Positions 25,475-35,300 of a stretch of 60,175 bases of DNA are shown here, in pieces. The stretch's first letter is position 1. The number at the start of each line of letters is the position of its first letter. The translations under genes were made by a program, and so were the position numbers. This DNA comes from Brenneria alni. GTDB lineage: Bacteria; Pseudomonadota; Gammaproteobacteria; Enterobacterales; Enterobacteriaceae. The notes beneath the pieces were generated by a model. The model did no database searches, was not told where the DNA came from, and worked only from the letters and a program-made list of their open reading frames with translations. The stretch lies in the NCBI RefSeq assembly GCF_003666245.1, contig NZ_MJLZ01000027.1, positions 1-60,175 of the forward strand, written 5' to 3'.

Positions 25475-25782
25475 ATGCTTACCACTATCATATACCAGGA
25501 AAAGCTGACCTCCCTCTTCCCTGAACTGCATGTATGCTGCATTGCCATCGATGGAATAGATGCTCAAGCCAAGGTATCCGATCTCGCAACAAAGAATATC
25601 AAGTTGGCCTCGAAGTGGCGTTTACACATGGCGATGAACGATACACCACTTTTACGGGTGAAGAGATTATCATGCCGGAAAATGAGGTTTCGTTCATTGA
25701 TGAGCAGAAAATTGCACATGCACGTAAGTGGTCACATAAACAAAATGCGGTTTCGGTGATTACAGACCAAACATTAATTTAG
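25475..25782 (+). pseudogene. Broken B3/B4-domain (PheRS editing-like) protein gene
   Basis: In the first frame, FPELHVCCIAIDGIDAQAKV looks like the opening of stand-alone B3/B4 domain proteins. Near 25585 reading must move to another frame to continue YQVGLEVAFTHGDERYTTFT..., ENEVSFIDEQKIAHARKW, SHKQNAVSVITDQT, which matches the end of the same family. About 60-100 residues between are missing. B3/B4 domains hydrolyse mischarged tRNA in phenylalanyl-tRNA synthetase. Two short frames with one family identity support a pseudogene made by deletion and frameshift. Confidence 0.6.
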
Positions 25783-25879
25783 TGGCGCTCAGGGCGACAG
25801 GTATTTGTACGACAAGTCACTGCCGCCGCATTGGCCACCCTGAATCATTCAGGCCAGAGCCGGAGTAAAGCCGTCTGCT

Positions 25880-26578
25880 TTAAATCGCCACCAGGCCGCG
25901 CACGCCGTCTTTCTCCATATCCTCGCCGCAGCCACGTTGCACAATTTCACCGCGCGACATCACCAGATAGCTGTCGGCCAACTCGGCGGCAAAGTCATAA
26001 AACTGTTCCACCAGCAAAATCGCCATATCGCCGCGCTGGGCCAACTGGCGGATGACGGCGCCGATTTCTTTGATCACCGAAGGCTGGATCCCTTCGGTTG
26101 GTTCGTCCAGAATCAAAAGCTGCGGTTTACCCGCCAGCGCACGGCCTATGGCTAACTGCTGTTGCTGACCGCCGGACAGATCGCCGCCCCGGCGTTGCTT
26201 CATCTCTTCCAGCACCGGGAAAAGCCGGTAGATCTCATCCGGGACGCGCTTCGCCTGGGCGCCGGAAAAACGCGACAACCCCAGCAGCAGATTTTCCTCC
26301 ACGGTTAAGCGCGGAAAGATTTCCCGCCCCTGCGGGACATAGGCAATCCCGGCCTGCACCCGCTGGTGCGGCTTACGGTGATTAATCACCTTGTCTTGCC
26401 AGCGGATGGTGCCCGATTTTGCCGGGATCAAGCCCATCAGACACTTTAGCAAGGTGGTTTTACCTACGCCGTTACGGCCCAGCAGGCAGGTAATTTCCCC
26501 AGGACTGGCCTCGAACGATAAGCCGCGCAGAATATGGCTGCCGCCGTAGTATTGATTAAGTTCGGATATCTGTAACAT
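25880..26578 (-). CDS. urtE: Urea ABC transporter ATPase UrtE
   Basis: This 232-residue LivF-type ATPase has Walker A GRNGVGKTT, signature LSGGQQQQLAIGRAL and Walker B LLILDEPTEGIQPS. QYYGGSHILRGLSFE is typical of UrtE. It is last of the five urt genes and abuts urtD. UrtABCDE imports urea at low concentration. Confidence 0.92.
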   Translation of the reverse strand: MLQISELNQYYGGSHILRGLSFEASPGEITCLLGRNGVGKTTLLKCLMGLIPAKSGTIRWQDKVINHRKPHQRVQAGIAYVPQGREIFPRLTVEENLLLGLSRFSGAQAKRVPDEIYRLFPVLEEMKQRRGGDLSGGQQQQLAIGRALAGKPQLLILDEPTEGIQPSVIKEIGAVIRQLAQRGDMAILLVEQFYDFAAELADSYLVMSRGEIVQRGCGEDMEKDGVRGLVAI

Positions 26579-27370
26579 TCAGCGCCCCAAGTAAACGTCA
26601 ATAACCTGCTCGTTGGCCTGCACTTCACGCAGCGAGCCTTCCGCCAGCACCTGCCCCTGATGCAACACCGTGACATGATCGGCAATGGTTTCAACAAAGC
26701 CCATATCGTGCTCCACCACCATCAGCGAATGTTTTCCCGCCAGACGGCGAAACAGTTCGGCGGTGTATTCGGTTTCGGCGTCGGTCATGCCCGCCGCCGG
26801 TTCGTCCAGCAGTAACAGATGCGGTTCCTGCACCAGCAACATGCCAATCTCCAGAAACTGTTTTTGTCCGTGCGACAGTAGCCCGGCCAGGCGATGACGC
26901 TCGTCTCTTAAACGCAGCAGTTCCAACACCTCAATGATGCGATCGTTCTGCTCGCCGCTGAGTCTGGCGTGCAAACAGGCCCACACCGACTTATCCGTTT
27001 TTAAGGCGATTTCGAGGTTCTCAAAAACCGTCAAGGCTTCAAAAACCGTCGGTTTCTGGAATTTTCGTCCCACGCCGGCACGGGCAATCTCCACCGGAGA
27101 AAGCGTGGTGAGATCGGTGTCCTGATCGTAAAACACCTTGCCGCTGTCCGGGCGCGTTTTACCGGTAATCACGTCCATCAGGGTGGTTTTACCCGCCCCG
27201 TTAGGGCCAATCACACAGCGGAGTTCGCCAACCCCTATCTGCAACGACAAATCCGTCAGGGCGCGAAAGCCGTCAAAACTGACATTAATCTGGTTGAGTT
27301 GCAGTACCGGATCGGTCTGATGGCGATGACGATCCGATGGATGCGGCTGAGTAAACAGTGGCTCAGTCAT
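26579..27370 (-). CDS. urtD: Urea ABC transporter ATPase UrtD
   Basis: This 263-residue LivG-type ATPase has Walker A GPNGAGKTT, the segment GVGRKFQKPTVFEALTVFEN typical of UrtD, signature LSHGQKQFLEIGM and Walker B LLLLDEPAAGM. It overlaps urtC by 8 bases. Confidence 0.92.
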   Translation of the reverse strand: MTEPLFTQPHPSDRHRHQTDPVLQLNQINVSFDGFRALTDLSLQIGVGELRCVIGPNGAGKTTLMDVITGKTRPDSGKVFYDQDTDLTTLSPVEIARAGVGRKFQKPTVFEALTVFENLEIALKTDKSVWACLHARLSGEQNDRIIEVLELLRLRDERHRLAGLLSHGQKQFLEIGMLLVQEPHLLLLDEPAAGMTDAETEYTAELFRRLAGKHSLMVVEHDMGFVETIADHVTVLHQGQVLAEGSLREVQANEQVIDVYLGR

Positions 27371-28439
27371 GCTTCCTCCGATGAATCAGTCCGATAACGC
27401 CACGCGGCAGAAACAGCGTGACCAAAATAAACATCAGACCGAGAAAGAACAGCCAATATTCCGGGAATGCCACGGTGAACCAGCTTTTGGCGCCGTTGAC
27501 AATCCCGGCGCCGAGCAGCGGCCCCACCAGCGTACCGCGGCCCCCCAGCGCCACCCAGATAGCCGCTTCAATGGAGTTGGTCGGCGACATTTCGCCGGGG
27601 TTGATGATGCCCACCTGCGGCACATACAGCGCCCCCGCCAGCCCACACAACACCGCAGACAGCGTCCAGACGAATAGCTTGAAACCTTTCGGATCATAGC
27701 CGCAAAACATCAGCCGGTTTTCCGCATCACGCACCGCCGTCAGTACCCGGCCAAACTTGCTGCGCGCCAGCGCAAAGCCAATGGCCAGGCTGATAATCAG
27801 CAACAGTACGGTGGCAATGAATAAGCCAATGCGCGTACCCGTGGCGGTTATCTGAAAGCCGAGTAACGTGGTGAATCCGGTAAAGCCGTTGTTGCCGCCA
27901 AAACCCGTTTCATTGCGGAAAAACAGCAACATACCGGCGTAGGTTAGCGCCTGCGTCATAATGGAAAAATAGACGCCTTTGATTTTGGAACGAAAGGCGA
28001 ACCAGCCAAAGACCAGTGCCAGTAATCCCGGCACCAGCACCACCAGACACAGCGCCCAGATAAAATATTGCGTGCCGGCCCAGAACCACGGCAGTTCATT
28101 CCACGACAGGAACGACATAAAGGCGGGCAGCCCCTCCCCGGCTACCTGCCGCATCAGGTACATGCCCATAGCATATCCCCCCAGCGCGAAGAACAGACCG
28201 TGACCCAGCGACAGTAATCCGGCATATCCCCACACCAGATCCAGTGCCACGGCGACAATGGCATAGCAGAGGATCTTGCCAACCAGCGTCAGCGTATAGG
28301 TGGAAAGCGCCAGCGGGTTATCGGCTGGTAGAAGCGCCAGAAACGGCAGTATCAGCAGCGCCAGCAGAACGATCAGACCGATACTGATCGTCAGTCGCGG
28401 TGCTTTTTGCGCGACGGTTAACGTTATTGGTCGTGTCAT
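27363..28439 (-). CDS. urtC: Urea ABC transporter permease UrtC
   Basis: This 358-residue LivM-type permease has about ten membrane segments. LVWGYAGLLSLGHGLFFALG, GNNGFTGFTTLLGF and IEAAIWVALGGRGTLVGPLL are the conserved blocks. It overlaps urtB by one base and urtD by 8 bases. Confidence 0.92.
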   Translation of the reverse strand: MTRPITLTVAQKAPRLTISIGLIVLLALLILPFLALLPADNPLALSTYTLTLVGKILCYAIVAVALDLVWGYAGLLSLGHGLFFALGGYAMGMYLMRQVAGEGLPAFMSFLSWNELPWFWAGTQYFIWALCLVVLVPGLLALVFGWFAFRSKIKGVYFSIMTQALTYAGMLLFFRNETGFGGNNGFTGFTTLLGFQITATGTRIGLFIATVLLLIISLAIGFALARSKFGRVLTAVRDAENRLMFCGYDPKGFKLFVWTLSAVLCGLAGALYVPQVGIINPGEMSPTNSIEAAIWVALGGRGTLVGPLLGAGIVNGAKSWFTVAFPEYWLFFLGLMFILVTLFLPRGVIGLIHRRKHD

Positions 28440-30013
28440 CAGTCAATCACCCGCCCTTTGAATGCAAACAGTCCCTGTGGCCGTTTCTGAATAAACAAGA
28501 TGATCAAGACCAGAATCAGGATCTTGCCCAGCACGGCGCCGATCTGCGGCTCCAGCACTTTATTAACAATACCCAAGCCAAATGCCGCCGCCACCGTACC
28601 GGCCAATTGACCGACACCGCCCAGCACCACCACCAGAAAGGAATCAATGATGTAGCCCTGTCCCAGTTCCGGCCCGACATTACCCAGTTGCGACAGCGCC
28701 ACGCCCCCCAGACCGGCGATACCGGAACCCAGCCCGAAAGCCAGCATATCAACGCGCCCGGTCGGCACACCGCAGCAATCCGCCATCGCCCGGTTTTGGG
28801 TGACCGCCCGCACATTCAACCCCAGCCGGGTTTTATTCAACAACAGCCAGGTGAGCAGCAGTACGCCCATCACAAACAGGATCACCGCGATACGGTTATA
28901 AGGCAGCACCAGATTTGGCAGCACCGTTATGCCGCCGGACAGCCAGCCCGGATTGGACACCTCCAGATTCTGGGTGCCAAACAACATACGAACCAGTTGG
29001 ATAAGCATCAGACTAATGCCCCAGGTGGCGAGTAGCGTTTCGAGCGGACGCCCGTAGAGATGACGGATCACGGTGCGTTCCAGCGCCATGCCAATCGCCG
29101 CGGTGATAAAGAACGCCGCCGGTAACGCCAGTAGCGGATAGTAGGCCAGCCACTCCGGCGCAAACCGTTGAAACAGCGACTGGACCAGCCAGGTGGAATA
29201 GGCTCCCAGCATCAGCATTTCACCGTGCGCCATATTGATGACGCCCAGCAAACCATAGGTGATCGCCAGTCCCAGCGCCGCCAGCAACAAGATAGAGCCA
29301 AGCGATAACCCGGTGAACGCCTGTCCCAGCAGATCGCCCAAAATCAGGCTCTGTTTGAGTTGCTTCAGGCTTTCGGCAGCGGCGGCGCGTACCCCGGCAT
29401 CCGGTTCATTTTGCGCCAGAGTCAGCGGTTGCAGGCGCGCCTGCATGTGCGGATCGCCGGTTTCACCCAGCCGCTGCACCGCGCTCAGGCGCACCTGCGG
29501 CTGACTGTCGCTCAGTTGTAAATTGGCTACCGCTATCGTCAACGCGGTATGAACCTCACTGTCTTGCTCGGCGGCAAGACGCTGCATTAACAGCGGCAGT
29601 TGTTCGGCAACTCCGGCGCTTTGCAGCCTACGCGCCGCATTTAACCGGGTTGCCCGGTCGTCGCTGACCAATTGATGAGAAGCCAGCGCCGCCGCAATCA
29701 ATACCCGCAGGCGGTTATTCATAAACAGTTTTTTAGGCGTACCGGCAGGTTGCGCATCGCCTTCCATCGGCGTTAACCGGCCCTGCGCCTCACTGAATGG
29801 CTGTTTATTCTGATCGACGACCACCGATTCATTGCGTAATGCCTGGAGTAACGGCAAACGCCCGATATCAGGCGCAACCGCCCACTGCTGTAGCATTTTG
29901 GCCTGCTGGGTACGATTCGCCGCGACAAAGTCAGCGGCGGGACCGGCCAGCGCCGCCAGCGGGGCCACTAAGCACAGCGACAGAAACAACTTACCGAATT
30001 GAGCAATAATCAT
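28439..30013 (-). CDS. urtB: Urea ABC transporter permease UrtB
   Basis: This 524-residue protein has a signal peptide and an Ala-rich, repeat-containing extracytoplasmic region (about 24-225), then a LivH-type permease domain. The extension is the normal mark of UrtB. NMAHGEMLMLGAYSTWLVQS and GGVGQLAGTVAAAFGLGIVN are visible. It is separated from urtA by an intergenic region that contains an adapter-like sequence. Confidence 0.92.
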   Translation of the reverse strand: MIIAQFGKLFLSLCLVAPLAALAGPAADFVAANRTQQAKMLQQWAVAPDIGRLPLLQALRNESVVVDQNKQPFSEAQGRLTPMEGDAQPAGTPKKLFMNNRLRVLIAAALASHQLVSDDRATRLNAARRLQSAGVAEQLPLLMQRLAAEQDSEVHTALTIAVANLQLSDSQPQVRLSAVQRLGETGDPHMQARLQPLTLAQNEPDAGVRAAAAESLKQLKQSLILGDLLGQAFTGLSLGSILLLAALGLAITYGLLGVINMAHGEMLMLGAYSTWLVQSLFQRFAPEWLAYYPLLALPAAFFITAAIGMALERTVIRHLYGRPLETLLATWGISLMLIQLVRMLFGTQNLEVSNPGWLSGGITVLPNLVLPYNRIAVILFVMGVLLLTWLLLNKTRLGLNVRAVTQNRAMADCCGVPTGRVDMLAFGLGSGIAGLGGVALSQLGNVGPELGQGYIIDSFLVVVLGGVGQLAGTVAAAFGLGIVNKVLEPQIGAVLGKILILVLIILFIQKRPQGLFAFKGRVID

Positions 30014-30343
30014 CGCAATGCCTGTTATGTAAGATCGAATTTATGCCCCCTCCCCGGATAGGGACGAGGGGGAGATGTGAGGATTGACGCCGCGCCCTTA
30101 CCCTCTCCGACAAGCGGTCTCTTAGTCACATTTTCATGCAGATGCAGAGACAGTTTCGTGCGCGATAATGCCGCCATTTCTATGCTGTGTCGTAGCACGC
30201 GCCCGACACGGGGCGGCGCAATCGCCGCCCGCCCCGTGCCCCCAGGCTTCCGGCTAAATTATGCCGGGTAACGGCAAAACCCGTCATGAACCCCTGCATA
30301 TGTGTATAAGAGACAGCCAGCAAGAAAGCGCCAAACAGGCAAA
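30014..30343. other. urtA-urtB intergenic region, possibly disturbed in assembly
   Basis: No gene is supported on either strand. A 17-base exact match to the Tn5 mosaic end sits at 30300-30316. The long rightward open frame starting at 30302 is antisense to urtA and begins inside the adapter-like sequence, so it is not a gene. Confidence 0.6.
30298..30316 (+). other. Tn5 mosaic end / Nextera adapter-like sequence
   Basis: ATGTGTATAAGAGACAG is identical to 17 bases of the 19-base Tn5 mosaic end used in transposase-based sequencing libraries, and 18 of 19 match overall. There is no transposon here. The likely cause is leftover adapter and an assembly join. Confidence 0.75.
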
Positions 30344-30409
30344 TCACTGGGCGGTTTTCACCGGGCGATCCGCTTTCTTATCATTACCGGGGATATACGG
30401 GCTCCACGG

Positions 30410-31612
30410 CTAGGCGCGTACCGGCTGGTCGGTCTGCCATACCACGTTGAACTGCCCGTTATCTTCGATTTCACCAATCATGACCGGTTTGTGCAGATGG
30501 TGATTGGTGGCGTCCATCGTCAGCGTAAAGCCGTCCGGCGCGGCGAAAGTTTGTCCGGCCATCGCAGCACGAACTTTATCCACATCGGTAGTGCCTGCCT
30601 TTTCAACCGCCTGGGCCCACATATGAATACCGACATAGGTGGCTTCCATCGGATCGTTAGTGACCACAGTATCGGCATTCGGCAGATTGCGCGCTTTGGC
30701 ATAGGCTTTGTAAGCCGCCACGAACGCCGCGTTAGTCGGGTTGTCCACCGACTCAAAGTAGTTCCATGCCGCCAGGTGCCCCACCAGCGGTTTGGTATCA
30801 ATCCCGCGCAATTCCTCTTCACCCACCGAGAAGGCAACCACCGGTACGTCGGTCGCTTTGATGCCCTGATTCGCCAGTTCTTTGTAGAAAGGGACGTTGG
30901 AGTCGCCATTGATGGTGGACACTACCGCCGTTTTTCCCCCGGTGGAGAATTTCTTGATATCGGAGACGATGGTCTGATAGTCGCTGTGACCAAACGGCGT
31001 ATACACTTCCTCGATATCTTTGTCCTGAATCCCTTTCGCGTGCAGGAAGGCACGCAGGATCTTATTGGTGGTACGCGGATAAACATAGTCAGTACCCAAC
31101 AGGAAGTAGCGTTTCGCCGCCCCGCCATCTTCGCTCATCAGATATTCCACCGCAGGAATGGCCTGCTGATTAGGCGCGGCGCCGGTATAAAACACGTTCG
31201 GCGACATCTCTTCGCCTTCATACTGCACCGGATAAAACAGCAGCCCGTTGAGTTCTTCAAACACCGGCAACACCGATTTGCGTGATACGGAAGTCCAGCA
31301 GCCAAACACCACGGCGGCCTTGTCCTGCGTCAGCAACTGACGGGCTTTTTCGGCAAACAGCGGCCAGTTGGACGCGGGGTCGACCACCACCGGCTCCAGC
31401 TTTTTACCCAATACGCCACCTTTGGCGTTGATCTCATCAATGGTCATTAACGCCACATCCTTCAGCGGCGTTTCAGAAATCGCCATCGTGCCGGATAGCG
31501 AATGCATAATGCCCACTTTAATGGTATCCGCCGCCTGCACCCCCCATGCCAATCCCATACCAACGACCGTCGCGGAGAGTGCAAATACTTTTAACAATGA
31601 ACGTCTTTTCAT
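30410..31612 (-). CDS. urtA: Urea ABC transporter substrate-binding protein UrtA, cut by an amber codon
   Basis: The 400 residues read here include a signal peptide (cleavage after VQA, about residue 27) and the complete type I binding fold of UrtA (SGTMAISETPLKDVALMTID). Reading stops at TAG (30410-30412). Beyond it the same frame continues PWSPYIPGNDKKADRPVKTAQ to a TGA at 30344-30346, which is the normal UrtA C-terminus; the stop replaces what is usually glutamine (CAG to TAG, one base). About 22 residues are lost. The fold may survive, or this may be a sequencing error, since an adapter-like sequence lies close by. Confidence 0.9.
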   Translation of the reverse strand: MKRRSLLKVFALSATVVGMGLAWGVQAADTIKVGIMHSLSGTMAISETPLKDVALMTIDEINAKGGVLGKKLEPVVVDPASNWPLFAEKARQLLTQDKAAVVFGCWTSVSRKSVLPVFEELNGLLFYPVQYEGEEMSPNVFYTGAAPNQQAIPAVEYLMSEDGGAAKRYFLLGTDYVYPRTTNKILRAFLHAKGIQDKDIEEVYTPFGHSDYQTIVSDIKKFSTGGKTAVVSTINGDSNVPFYKELANQGIKATDVPVVAFSVGEEELRGIDTKPLVGHLAAWNYFESVDNPTNAAFVAAYKAYAKARNLPNADTVVTNDPMEATYVGIHMWAQAVEKAGTTDVDKVRAAMAGQTFAAPDGFTLTMDATNHHLHKPVMIGEIEDNGQFNVVWQTDQPVRA

Positions 31613-31622
31613 CTCTGAGCCC

Positions 31623-32354
31623 TTAAAGAGTATTGAATGATGATTCAGATGGAACGGGTTTAAGCCTTGCCTGCTGCAATCTATGCAAGGTTATTTTTCT
31701 GACTTCTGCCTTACTCATGGAGATGTGATCGGTCAGGATACGCTGCGCCTCCTCGGTTTTTTGTTGTAATACCGCCAGCAAAATACCGGCGTGTTCGCTA
31801 TAGGTCGCCGCGATACGATCCTCGCGGGTGAAATCAAGACGGCGGATAATGCGGATTTTTTCTGTCAATTGGCTGTGAACCCGCGCCATTTCACTATTTC
31901 CAGTCATTTCCACCAGGGTGATATGAAACGCTTCGTCATAGCGCGACACCGTTTTGCCATCCTCAAGGGGGGGCGCATCGATCCAGAACGCTTTCAAATC
32001 GGCTAACAGCTCGGCACAACGCTCCGGTGGCATCCCACACAGGCGGCGCACCGCTTCGCGCTCCAACACGATGCGAAAGTCATATAGCTCCTCGAAATAT
32101 TCAAAATCGAACGGCCTCACCTGCCAGCCGCTGCGAAAATAGACCTCCACATATCCTTCCCGCTCAAGCCAGAACAGCGCCTGACGTACCGGTGTGCGGC
32201 TGACATCCATACGTTCAGCGATTTCACTCTCGCTAAAGCGATCGCCCGGCATCAGACGGAAGTCAAAAATATCGTTTTTAAGCGTCTGATAGACCCGTTC
32301 AGCCAGCGCTTCCGGGCGGCCTTTCCCGCGTTTCTTGCGCATCTCTGTTAGCAT
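31623..32354 (-). CDS. GntR-family (FCD) regulator of urea utilisation
   Basis: This 243-residue protein has an N-terminal winged helix (SESEIAERMDVSRTPVRQAL) and a C-terminal helical FCD ligand domain with metal-binding residues (RYDEAFHITLVEMTGN, SEHAGILLAVLQ). The start at 32354 follows GGAGG and lies 2 bases from the urea carboxylase stop. It is placed between the catabolic and transport genes, so it probably controls them through the palindrome upstream of the operon. Confidence 0.85.
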   Translation of the reverse strand: MLTEMRKKRGKGRPEALAERVYQTLKNDIFDFRLMPGDRFSESEIAERMDVSRTPVRQALFWLEREGYVEVYFRSGWQVRPFDFEYFEELYDFRIVLEREAVRRLCGMPPERCAELLADLKAFWIDAPPLEDGKTVSRYDEAFHITLVEMTGNSEMARVHSQLTEKIRIIRRLDFTREDRIAATYSEHAGILLAVLQQKTEEAQRILTDHISMSKAEVRKITLHRLQQARLKPVPSESSFNTL

Positions 32355-32356
32355 TC

Positions 32357-35300
32357 TTACTCCTCCAGCCACAGCAGCGGATCGCCTGGGCTTACCGGGC
32401 GACCGGGCTGACACCCTATCCGCTTCACCCGGCCCGATCGCGGCGCAGGGATCGTCAGTTCCATTTTCATCGCTTCAACAATAATCAGCGGCTGGCCCTG
32501 CGCCACCTCATCACCGGGCTGCACCAGCACTTTCCAGATGTTGCCATTCATATCGGCGCTCACCTGAAAGGCGCGCTCGTCCGGTTCTGCCGGGGGCGGG
32601 GCCATCTCATCAACCGGGGAGACCTCTTGTTCCTCTTGCTGCCATCGCGCCACTTCGGCATCAAACGCCGTGGACTGACGCTGACGGAACCCGGCGATAG
32701 ACGCCGCGTGCCGCTCGAGAAAATCGCTATAGGCGGCGAAATCAAATTCGGTTTCTTCAATAGCAATAGTGGCGCGCCCTTCACGAAAATCGTCGCGCAG
32801 CACATTCAGTTCGGCTTCGCTCACCGGATAAAAACGCACCTGGTCGAAAAAGCGCAGCAGCCAGGGTTCATCAGCGGCGAACTGATCGTTCTTCAGGAAT
32901 TTGTTCCAGATAGGCAGGGTACGGCCCACCAGTTGGTAGCCGCCCGGTGAATCCATGCCGTAGATACACATATACATACCGCCGATACCCACCGTACCCT
33001 CGGCAGTAACGGTGCGGGCCGGGTTATATTTGGAACTGAGCAGACGATGGCGTGGATCGATCGGCACCGCGCAAGGCGCGCCGAGATAGACGTCGCCAAG
33101 ACCGAGGATCAAATAGCTGGCGTCGAAAATGATATCGCGCACCGCTTCACGCGTTGGCAGTCCATTAATGCGTTGAATAAAATCAACGTTGTTGGGCAGC
33201 CAGGGGGCGCTGGCGCGCACCGTCTCCTGATAACGCGCCACCGCCCCCAGCGTCGCGCTGTCTTCAAAGGCCATCGGCAGATGCACAATGCGCGACGCCA
33301 CTTTCATCCGGCTGACATCACCAAGATTTTGCTCCAGATTCAACAGCAGCGACATCAGTTGTTGCTGGCCGATGATCAGGCTGTCATAACGGATCTGTAA
33401 CGAGCGCACACCGGGTGACAACTCTTCAATGCCGGGCTGATTTGCTTCACGAATGGCGTTCATCAACAGATGCACACGCAAACGTAACGCCAGATCCAGA
33501 ACGTTATCGCCGTACTCAATCAGGATATAGTTATCGCCCGCCTGACGGTAAATGGCGGTCGGCGTGCGGGTGGTGGCCTTGATGGCCGCCAGCACAGTAG
33601 CGGAACCCTGTTCGGTTGCCGCCAGTGACGGCGCGTCAAAGGTTGGCGCAGGGGCGGTGGTTAAGGTTTTTATCGCCGTATCCTGGGCTTTCTCCAGCGC
33701 CAGCGCTTCGTCAAAGCTGATAGGATGAAAACGAAGGCGATCACCCGGTTTCACCTGACCGACTTTCCACAACTCGGCTTTGGCGATAGTAACCGGACAG
33801 ACGAAGCCCCCCAGACTGGGGCCATCACGGGTGAGGATAACCGGCGAATCGCCGGTAAAGTTCACCGCGCCAATGGCGTATTCACAATCATGCACATTGG
33901 AGGGATGCAGCCCCGCCTCCCCCCCGTTGGCACGGGTCCAGGCGGGTTTCGGCCCGACAAGACGGACGCCGAGGCGGTTAGCGTTGTAGTGGACCCGCCA
34001 TTCGCTGGCAAAGAACTCGTCAATCGATTCAGGGGTGAAAAAATCCGGCGCGCCGTGCGGCCCGTAAAGTACGCCAATCCGCCATTCGTCGGCATAGGTC
34101 GGCACCAGCGAAGGATCGATCGCCTGCGGCTGGCTGACCGGCGCGGCGGTGGTGCAGGCCGCCAGTTGCGGTTGGGAAATCGCCAGCATATCCGCCACAC
34201 GCAACGTGCGCCCGGCGTGACCGCCGAACTGCCCGAGGGCAAAGGTCGAGCGGCTGCCGAGGTATTGCGGTACATCGATACCGTTGCGCACCGCCAGATA
34301 AGTACGGCAGCCTGACTGCGCCCGTCCCAGCGTCAGCGTCTGCCCCGCTTGCACGGCCACCGGCTGCCAGTAAGCGATCGGCTCGCCATCGAGATTGGCC
34401 GGACAATCCGCCCCGGTCAGCGCAATCAGCGCCTCGCTGTGGAAGCGCAGCGTCGGGCCTTGTAACGTGAATTCCAGCCCTGCGGCTTCTTCAGCGTTAC
34501 CCACAATGCGGTTCGCCAGCCGAAAAGCGAAATCATCCATCGGCCCGGACGGCGGCACGCCAATATCCCAATACCCAAGACGCCCAGGATAATCCTGCAC
34601 GCCGCTCCAGGTTCCCGGCTGAATCACCTCGATAACCGGCGCGGCGGGCGTGAAGCCGTCGAGCATCCGAGTCCAGACATTGCCTTGCCGGAAAGCGTCG
34701 GTGGCGACAATCTGACGCAGATAGTCAAGATTGGTGGCAATGCCGTGCAGCCGCGTTTCATTCAGCGCCTGCTGCATTTTCGCCAGCGCCCGCTCGCGGG
34801 TCGGCGCGTGAACAATCAGCTTGGCCACCATCGGGTCGTAATACGCCGATACCTCAGTACCGGTATCGATCCAGCCGTCAACGCGCACATTCTCCGGGAA
34901 ACGGACTTCCGTCAGCACGCCGGGGCTTGGCTGAAAGTTTTTCAGCGGATCTTCGGCGTAAATACGCACTTCGATGGACGCCCCTTGCGGGGCCTGCGCC
35001 AGCCGCGCCCAGTCCAGCGGCTCGTCGGCGGCGACGCGCAACATGCACTCCACCAAATCAAGACCGGTCACACACTCGGTCACCGGATGCTCCACCTGCA
35101 ACCGGGTATTCACTTCCAGAAAAAAGAATTCGTCACGCCCGGCATCGTAGATATATTCCACCGTCCCGGCGCTGCGATAGCTGACCAGTTCCCCTAGCTT
35201 TACCGCCGATGCCAGCAAGGCGGCGCGCGTGCTTTCCGGCAGGTTGGGGGCGGGTGTCTCCTCCACCACTTTCTGGTTGCGGCGTTGCAGCGAACAGTCA

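Noticed and set aside
30302..31285. Long rightward open frame opposite urtA
   Set aside because: It is antisense to the conserved urtA gene and its first codons come from the adapter-like sequence; its product resembles nothing.
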